NCBI GenBank assembly: GCA_013298675.1
Contig: JAAFIJ010000061.1
Span: 1-10,961, forward strand
Source of the DNA: Rhodobacterales bacterium
Lineage (GTDB): Bacteria; Pseudomonadota; Alphaproteobacteria; Rhodobacterales; Rhodobacteraceae
Direction: 5' to 3'
Length of the DNA stretch: 10,961 nucleotides
Part shown: piece after piece, positions 7,044 to 10,961 of the stretch
Layout: each line of letters opens with the position of its first letter
Numbering within the stretch: the stretch's first letter is position 1
Notes under the pieces: model-generated
What the model was told of the DNA's origin: nothing
The model's input: only the letters and a program-made list of their open reading frames with translations
The model's database searches: none
Made by a program: the position numbers and the translations under genes

Positions 7044-8467
7044 AGCAAGACCCACCACGGGCGAATATCCTTTTGGTCGAAGACACAGTTTCTTTGCAAA
7101 TGATCTACCGTGCAGCCCTGATCGGGGCGGGCTATGCGGTTGAGGTTGCAGGAACCGCGGCCGATGCAATGTTCCGCCTGCGCCGCGATCCGGACAAAGT
7201 CATCATGCTGGATCTTAGCCTGCCCGATCGCGATGGACTTGATCTGTTACACGAAATGATTGCCGACTTTCCTGATCTGAAAATCATCGTGATCACGGCC
7301 AATGGATCGGTGCCCAAAGCGGTAGAGGCAATGCGCGCGGGCGCGCATGAGTTTATTGTCAAACCTTTCGATGAGGCGCGACTTTTGGGCGCGGTGGCGA
7401 ATGCGCTTGGCCGCCCAACGCAGCTACCGGCCAAGCGCGCGGCGCCGCCAAAACCTGAAATGACAGCGCTCAGGGCAACCGCCTTGCCGCCAGACACTGC
7501 AAACAGCTTTATCGGCAGCTCTGCGACCATGAATTTGATCCATGAAAAGATTTCCTCGGTCGCGCGGTCCATGGCCACAGTCTTTATCACTGGCGAAAGC
7601 GGAACTGGCAAAGAGTTGTGCGCGTTGGCCGTTCATGCCAATTCACCTCGCGCGAAGGGGCCATTCATAGCCTTGAACTGCGGCGCCATTCCCCAAGACT
7701 TGTTGGAATCAGAAGTCTTCGGCCACATGAAGGGCAGCTTTACCGGGGCCATTTCCGACAAACCGGGGGCTGCGGCGGCTGCGGATGGGGGCACCTTGTT
7801 TCTGGACGAGGTGTGCGAAATGGCACCCGCATTGCAGACCAAGCTGTTGCGGTTTTTACAAACCTCGACCGTTGTCCCGGTTGGCGCGACCAAACCGCAA
7901 AAGGTGAATGTTCGCATCGTCTGTGCCACCAACCGCGACCCAATGGAATCGGTGCGCCGTGGCCAGTTTCGAGAGGATCTCTTCTATCGCCTGTACGTGG
8001 TTCCCATTCATATGCCGCCGCTGCGCGACCGGGCCGACGATGTCTTGGAAATCGCCGAAGCTGCGCTCGCCCGATTTGCACTCGAAGAAGGCAAACAGTT
8101 TGAAGGTTTGTCTACCGCAGTCAGGCGACTGTTTCGCCAATTGCCTTGGCCCGGAAATGTCCGTCAGGTGTTGAACGTCATCCGAAATGTCGTGGTGTTG
8201 CACAGGGGCGGTCCGGTGACGCTTGATATGCTGCCGGATAGCTTGCCGATGTCGGTTGACATGACAACGCAGGTGCATGCAACGGCGCAAGACCGTGCAG
8301 AACTGAACGCCTTAATTGGCAAACCATTGCACGAAATTGAACGGATCATCATCGAGGCGACGTTAAGCCAGCATGGTGGATCTGTACCGCGCGCCGCGCG
8401 CGTATTGGAACTGTCGCCGTCCACGTTGTATCGCAAGATCGAAGCTTGGGGTAACGCCCAAGACTAG
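7040..8467 (+). CDS. Sigma-54-dependent response regulator, LuxO-like (NtrC family)
   Basis: A 475-residue activator that, when phosphorylated, should use ATP to open sigma-54 RNA polymerase promoters. Receiver domain (about 8-125): acidic E14 and D15, phosphoacceptor D58 in MLDLSLPD, T86 and K108. AAA+ domain (about 157-400): Walker A GESGTGK (185-191), sigma-54 contact loop GSFTGA (232-237; usual form GAFTGA), Walker B TLFLDE (252-257), REDLFYRL (311-318) with the arginine-finger region, and PGNVRQ (371-376). A Fis-type helix-turn-helix closes the protein (about 430-470; RAARVLELSPSTLYRKIEAW). Stretches such as LDEVCEM, LQTKLLRF, VCATNRDP, LDMLP and SPST-YRK-AW are shared with Vibrio LuxO as I recall it, more than with NtrC or DctD. 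It overlaps the HPt gene by 4 bases. No cognate kinase or sigma-54 promoter was found in the window, so targets and signal are unknown. Confidence 0.93.
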   Translation: MKQDPPRANILLVEDTVSLQMIYRAALIGAGYAVEVAGTAADAMFRLRRDPDKVIMLDLSLPDRDGLDLLHEMIADFPDLKIIVITANGSVPKAVEAMRAGAHEFIVKPFDEARLLGAVANALGRPTQLPAKRAAPPKPEMTALRATALPPDTANSFIGSSATMNLIHEKISSVARSMATVFITGESGTGKELCALAVHANSPRAKGPFIALNCGAIPQDLLESEVFGHMKGSFTGAISDKPGAAAAADGGTLFLDEVCEMAPALQTKLLRFLQTSTVVPVGATKPQKVNVRIVCATNRDPMESVRRGQFREDLFYRLYVVPIHMPPLRDRADDVLEIAEAALARFALEEGKQFEGLSTAVRRLFRQLPWPGNVRQVLNVIRNVVVLHRGGPVTLDMLPDSLPMSVDMTTQVHATAQDRAELNALIGKPLHEIERIIIEATLSQHGGSVPRAARVLELSPSTLYRKIEAWGNAQD

Positions 8468-8486
8468 AATAGCCGTGACGGTTGTT

Positions 8487-9251
8487 TCAAGCAAATTGCT
8501 CGACGATCAGGCGTTCTTCAAGACCGTGGCCCGGATCAAACAGAATACGGTGCGTGACACTGGGCTCGGATCTGATCTCGACGCTGAGCACCTCATTTAC
8601 AGAAAAGCTGTCGGCATCGGCGCGCACGGGGCGCTTTTCTGGTTCTAGCACCTCAAATTTGACAGTCGCCCGCATCGGCAACAAGGCACCGCGCCAACGA
8701 CGCGGACGAAACGCCGCGACGGCGGTCAGGGCAAGCGTCTCTGACCCGATGGGCAAAATCGGGCCGTGGGCGGAATAGTTGTAAGCGGTTGATCCCGCAG
8801 GCGTGGCAAGCAAAGCGCCGTCGCAAACCAGTTCAGGCATACGAACCTTGCCATCCACCACGATCCGCAATTTGGCCGCCTGAGGCCCGGCACGCAGCAA
8901 AGAAACCTCATTGATCGCAAGGGCTTCGGTCACCTTACCATCGGGGCCTGTCGCGCGCATCGCCAGCGGATTGATCATCGCAACTTCTGCCAAAGCAAGT
9001 CGCTGCGGTAGTTCATGCAACGAATAAGTGTTCATCAAAAAGCCGATCGTCCCACAGTTCATCCCATAAACCGGCAGCTTAAGCGGTTGGGTTTCGTGCA
9101 GTGTCTGCAGCATGAACCCGTCGCCACCAAGCGCCACGATGACATCGGCCTCTTGTGGACTGGATTGACCGTAAAGTGCGGTCAGTGCTGCCAATGCGTC
9201 AACTGCATCCGGCGCCCTGCTCGCTAAAAACGCGATCCGATGAAACGGCAC
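8487..9251 (-). CDS. nadK: NAD kinase
   Basis: Phosphorylates NAD to NADP, the only route to NADP; cytosolic and usually essential. The 254-residue protein shows GGDG (42-45, with catalytic D44), NEVSLLR (114-120) and the TPAGSTAYNYSAHGP segment (150-164). Where many NAD kinases read SAGGP this has SAHGP, which I recall from Rhodobacterales. The frame is open to 9455, and an ATG at 9329 would add 26 residues. I chose GTG at 9251-9249 because AGGGGG precedes it by 5 bases, and because RIAFLAS beginning four residues later is the normal N-terminal strand of these short enzymes. The extension has no family counterpart. The gene converges on the response regulator with only 19 bases between their stop codons and no terminator there, so read-through may give antisense RNA. 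Confidence 0.92.
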   Translation of the reverse strand: MPFHRIAFLASRAPDAVDALAALTALYGQSSPQEADVIVALGGDGFMLQTLHETQPLKLPVYGMNCGTIGFLMNTYSLHELPQRLALAEVAMINPLAMRATGPDGKVTEALAINEVSLLRAGPQAAKLRIVVDGKVRMPELVCDGALLATPAGSTAYNYSAHGPILPIGSETLALTAVAAFRPRRWRGALLPMRATVKFEVLEPEKRPVRADADSFSVNEVLSVEIRSEPSVTHRILFDPGHGLEERLIVEQFA

Positions 9252-9340
9252 TGCGGCCCCCTGCACATTACCATGCAAGTCATGACGAGCGCCGCGATGA
9301 AACTCAAGCCCTGACAATGCGTTTTGCATAAAGACATTCT

Positions 9341-9362
9341 GTTTCCTATCGGAAACTTTTTT
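9341..9362 (+). terminator. Terminator-like hairpin upstream of glyA
   Basis: GTTTCC (9341-9346) and GGAAAC (9351-9356) form a perfect 6-bp inverted repeat around TATC, followed at once by six T (9357-9362) on the plus strand. This is the shape of a weak intrinsic terminator. It lies 97 bases before the glyA start, so it could attenuate a glyA transcript begun farther upstream or stop plus-strand RNA crossing nadK. The same palindrome could instead be an operator. Confidence 0.35.
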
Positions 9363-9397
9363 CGCTTCTGATCCGAAACTTGTCGCTTTCCGACCTT
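9349..9397. repeat. Tandem direct repeats in the nadK/glyA promoter region
   Basis: TCGGAAACTT (9349-9358) and TCCGAAACTT (9372-9381) differ at one base and start 23 bases apart. Each is followed within 1 to 3 bases by TCGCTT (9362-9367 and 9383-9388). A degenerate third copy, TCCGACCTT, lies at 9389-9397. The arrangement resembles tandem binding sites for a regulator of glyA or nadK; no known regulator is recognised. Confidence 0.4.
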
Positions 9398-9446
9398 CCT
9401 CAGGGGGCTCGTTTGGCCTACTAAGACCGCAAACGTCACCTTGCCC

Positions 9447-9452
9447 AAGGAG
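9447..9452 (+). promoter_or_regulatory. Ribosome binding site of glyA
   Basis: AAGGAG lies 6 bases before the ATG at 9459. It settles the start over an in-frame TTG at 9441, which has no such signal in front of it. Confidence 0.88.
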
Positions 9453-9458
9453 CAATCG

Positions 9459-10745
9459 ATGTCTGTCACACCGGGATTTTTTACCGAAAGCCTCGCAACC
9501 CGTGACCCAGAGCTGTTTGGCTCTATCACATCAGAGTTGGGCCGCCAGCGCCATGAGATCGAACTGATCGCGTCGGAAAACATCGTGTCGCGCGCCGTGA
9601 TGGAGGCGCAAGGATCTGTGATGACCAACAAATACGCCGAAGGTTATGCTGGAAAGCGTTACTATGGTGGCTGTCAATTCGTTGATATTGCAGAGAATTT
9701 GGCCGTAGATCGGGCTTGTCAGCTGTTTGGTTGCAGCTTTGCCAATGTGCAGCCGAATTCTGGATCGCAGGCCAATCAGGGTGTGTTTCAGGCACTGATC
9801 AAACCCGGTGATACCATTTTGGGAATGTCCTTGGATGCTGGCGGTCACTTGACCCATGGTGCGGCACCCAACCAATCAGGCAAGTGGTTCAACGCGGTCC
9901 AATACGGCGTGCGCAAGCAAGACAGCGAACTGGACTACGTACAAGTCGCTGCTTTGGCCAAAGAGCATATGCCAAAGATGATCATTGCTGGCGGTTCGGC
10001 CATTCCGCGCATCATCGATTTTGCCAAGATGCGCGATATCGCTGATTCCGTTGGGGCATATCTGTTGGTCGACATGGCGCACTTTGCTGGTTTGGTTGCG
10101 GCGGGTCTGTATCCGTCGCCCTTCCCACACGCGCATGTGGCTACCACCACCACCCATAAAACCCTGCGCGGACCGCGCGGCGGCATGATCCTGACCAACG
10201 ACGAGACGATCGCCAAAAAGGTCAACTCGGCAATTTTCCCAGGGATTCAGGGCGGTCCATTGATGCATGTCATCGCCGCCAAAGCCGTGGCCTTTGGTGA
10301 AGCCTTGCGGCCAGAGTTCAAAGGCTATCAAGAGCAAGTGATCAAGAACGCCCAAGCGCTTGCAGATCAATTGATGAAGGGTGGCCTCGATATCGTCACC
10401 GGCGGTACCGACACGCATTTGATGCTGGTCGACCTGCGCCCCAAGGGCGTCAAAGGCAACGCTACTGAAAAGGCACTTGGCCGCGCGCATATCACTTGCA
10501 ACAAAAACGGCATTCCGTTTGACCCGGAAAAGCCAACTGTAACCTCTGGTGTGCGTCTTGGCACCCCTGCAGGCACAACACGTGGATTTACCGAAACCGA
10601 GTTTCGCTTGATCGGCGATTGGATCGTTGAAGTAGTCGATGGTCTGGCCGCGCACGGCGAAGACGGCAACGATGCAGTAGAAGCCGCGGTGAAGGCCAAA
10701 GTAGAGGCGCTGTGCGAAAAGTTCCCGATCTACCCGGGGCTATAA
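9459..10745 (+). CDS. glyA: Serine hydroxymethyltransferase
   Basis: PLP enzyme interconverting serine plus tetrahydrofolate with glycine plus 5,10-methylene-tetrahydrofolate, the main source of one-carbon units for purines, thymidylate and methionine; cytosolic. The 428-residue protein is close to E. coli GlyA (417). It shows LIASEN (37-41 region), the [14 protein letters not shown] substrate loop (58-71), DMAHFAGLV with D205 and H208 under the cofactor ring, and the lysine segment [14 protein letters not shown] with K234 as the Schiff-base residue. No truncation or odd residue is visible. The ATG follows AAGGAG by 6 bases. It faces away from nadK and appears monocistronic, ending before a hairpin shared with the next, convergent gene. 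In several serine-cycle or dimethylsulfoniopropionate-using Rhodobacterales this step is central, but nothing here ties it to a special pathway. Confidence 0.97.
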   Translation: MSVTPGFFTESLATRDPELFGSITSELGRQRHEIELIASENIVSRAVMEAQGSVMTNKYAEGYAGKRYYGGCQFVDIAENLAVDRACQLFGCSFANVQPNSGSQANQGVFQALIKPGDTILGMSLDAGGHLTHGAAPNQSGKWFNAVQYGVRKQDSELDYVQVAALAKEHMPKMIIAGGSAIPRIIDFAKMRDIADSVGAYLLVDMAHFAGLVAAGLYPSPFPHAHVATTTTHKTLRGPRGGMILTNDETIAKKVNSAIFPGIQGGPLMHVIAAKAVAFGEALRPEFKGYQEQVIKNAQALADQLMKGGLDIVTGGTDTHLMLVDLRPKGVKGNATEKALGRAHITCNKNGIPFDPEKPTVTSGVRLGTPAGTTRGFTETEFRLIGDWIVEVVDGLAAHGEDGNDAVEAAVKAKVEALCEKFPIYPGL

Positions 10746-10747
10746 GT

Positions 10748-10787
10748 CAAAACAACCTTGGGCAGGGGCTTAGCACCCTGCCCGAGG
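10748..10787 (-). terminator. Strong hairpin between convergent glyA and membrane-protein gene
   Basis: CCTTGGGCAGGG (10756-10767) pairs with CCCTGCCCGAGG (10776-10787), giving 12 bp with one G-T wobble and an 8-base loop. Read on the minus strand it is followed by TTGTTTTG (10755-10748), a fair T tract, so it is best assigned as terminator of the minus-strand gene ending at 10823. On the plus strand no T run follows, but the stem is strong enough to end or stabilise the glyA mRNA as well. Confidence 0.7.
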
Positions 10788-10822
10788 TCCCGTTGGCACG
10801 GTGCGCTAACCTTGGGATGAGG

Positions 10823-10961
10823 CTATAAGTAACCCCGCCAGCGCAACAGCGCGATCAACGCCACGCCAACCACCAGTATAATGGTCGCCAAAGTCGCAGC
10901 AGCACTGATGAGTTGCCCCCGGCGATCACCTTTGAGCGAGCCTTTGTTCAAATGCGTGACG
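10823..10961 (-). CDS. C-terminal end of an unidentified membrane protein (partial)
   Basis: The minus strand is open from the window edge to TAG at 10825-10823, giving 45 residues. They include a hydrophilic, basic segment (NKGSLKGDRRG) followed by about 22 apolar residues (from LISAAATLATIILV to ALIALL) and the basic end RWRGYL. That is a single transmembrane helix at the extreme C-terminus, with positive charge on both sides. I do not recognise the family. The start lies beyond the window, though a TTG inside could in principle begin a tiny protein. Support is the open frame, the helix pattern and a good terminator 36 bases downstream at 10787-10748. Confidence 0.6.
   Translation of the reverse strand, partial: VTHLNKGSLKGDRRGQLISAAATLATIILVVGVALIALLRWRGYL

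Noticed and set aside
10793..10809. TTGGCACG resembling a sigma-54 -24 element near the LuxO-like gene
   Set aside because: The -12 GC falls 8 bases rather than 10 after the GG, and it sits between two convergent gene ends where a promoter is unlikely.

Overview
The window looks like ordinary chromosomal DNA of an alphaproteobacterium, most probably Rhodobacterales (Roseobacter group). I base this on the gene set and on protein wording recalled for that order: a cdd-deoA-deoB-add salvage operon, a short NAD kinase with a GSTAYNYSAHGP motif, and a malic enzyme fused to a phosphotransacetylase-like domain. No database search was possible. I see no rRNA, tRNA, CRISPR array, insertion sequence or phage gene.

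Layout. (1) Positions 53-3937, minus strand: a tightly packed nucleoside-salvage operon read as cdd, deoA, deoB, add. Neighbouring frames overlap by 1 to 4 bases, so translation is probably coupled. Cdd deaminates cytidine and deoxycytidine. DeoA releases the base from thymidine or deoxyuridine as (deoxy)ribose 1-phosphate. DeoB turns the sugar 1-phosphate into the 5-phosphate. Add deaminates adenosine. The operon may continue past the left edge. (2) Positions 3938-4163: a divergent intergenic region. (3) Positions 4164-6443, plus strand: maeB, an NADP-type malic enzyme of 759 residues that starts at GTG behind a perfect Shine-Dalgarno sequence. (4) Positions 6444-6680: a non-coding stretch unusually rich in inverted and direct repeats. 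(5) Positions 6681-8467, plus strand: a two-gene phosphorelay, an HPt protein overlapping by 4 bases a sigma-54-dependent response regulator. The regulator resembles Vibrio LuxO along its whole length and the HPt protein has the size and position of LuxU. No sensor kinase is present. (6) Positions 8487-9251, minus strand: nadK, convergent with the regulator. (7) Positions 9252-9458: a divergent nadK/glyA region with a 16-base inverted repeat followed by six T, and a 23-base-spaced direct repeat. (8) Positions 9459-10745, plus strand: glyA. (9) Positions 10748-10787: a strong hairpin terminator between convergent genes. (10) Positions 10823-10961, minus strand: the C-terminal end of an unidentified membrane protein.

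Most genes are housekeeping: nucleoside carbon recovery, malate-to-pyruvate conversion, NADP supply and one-carbon metabolism. The part most worth a second look is the LuxU/LuxO-like pair with its structured leader. A segment there could pair either locally or with the bases just before the HPt start codon.
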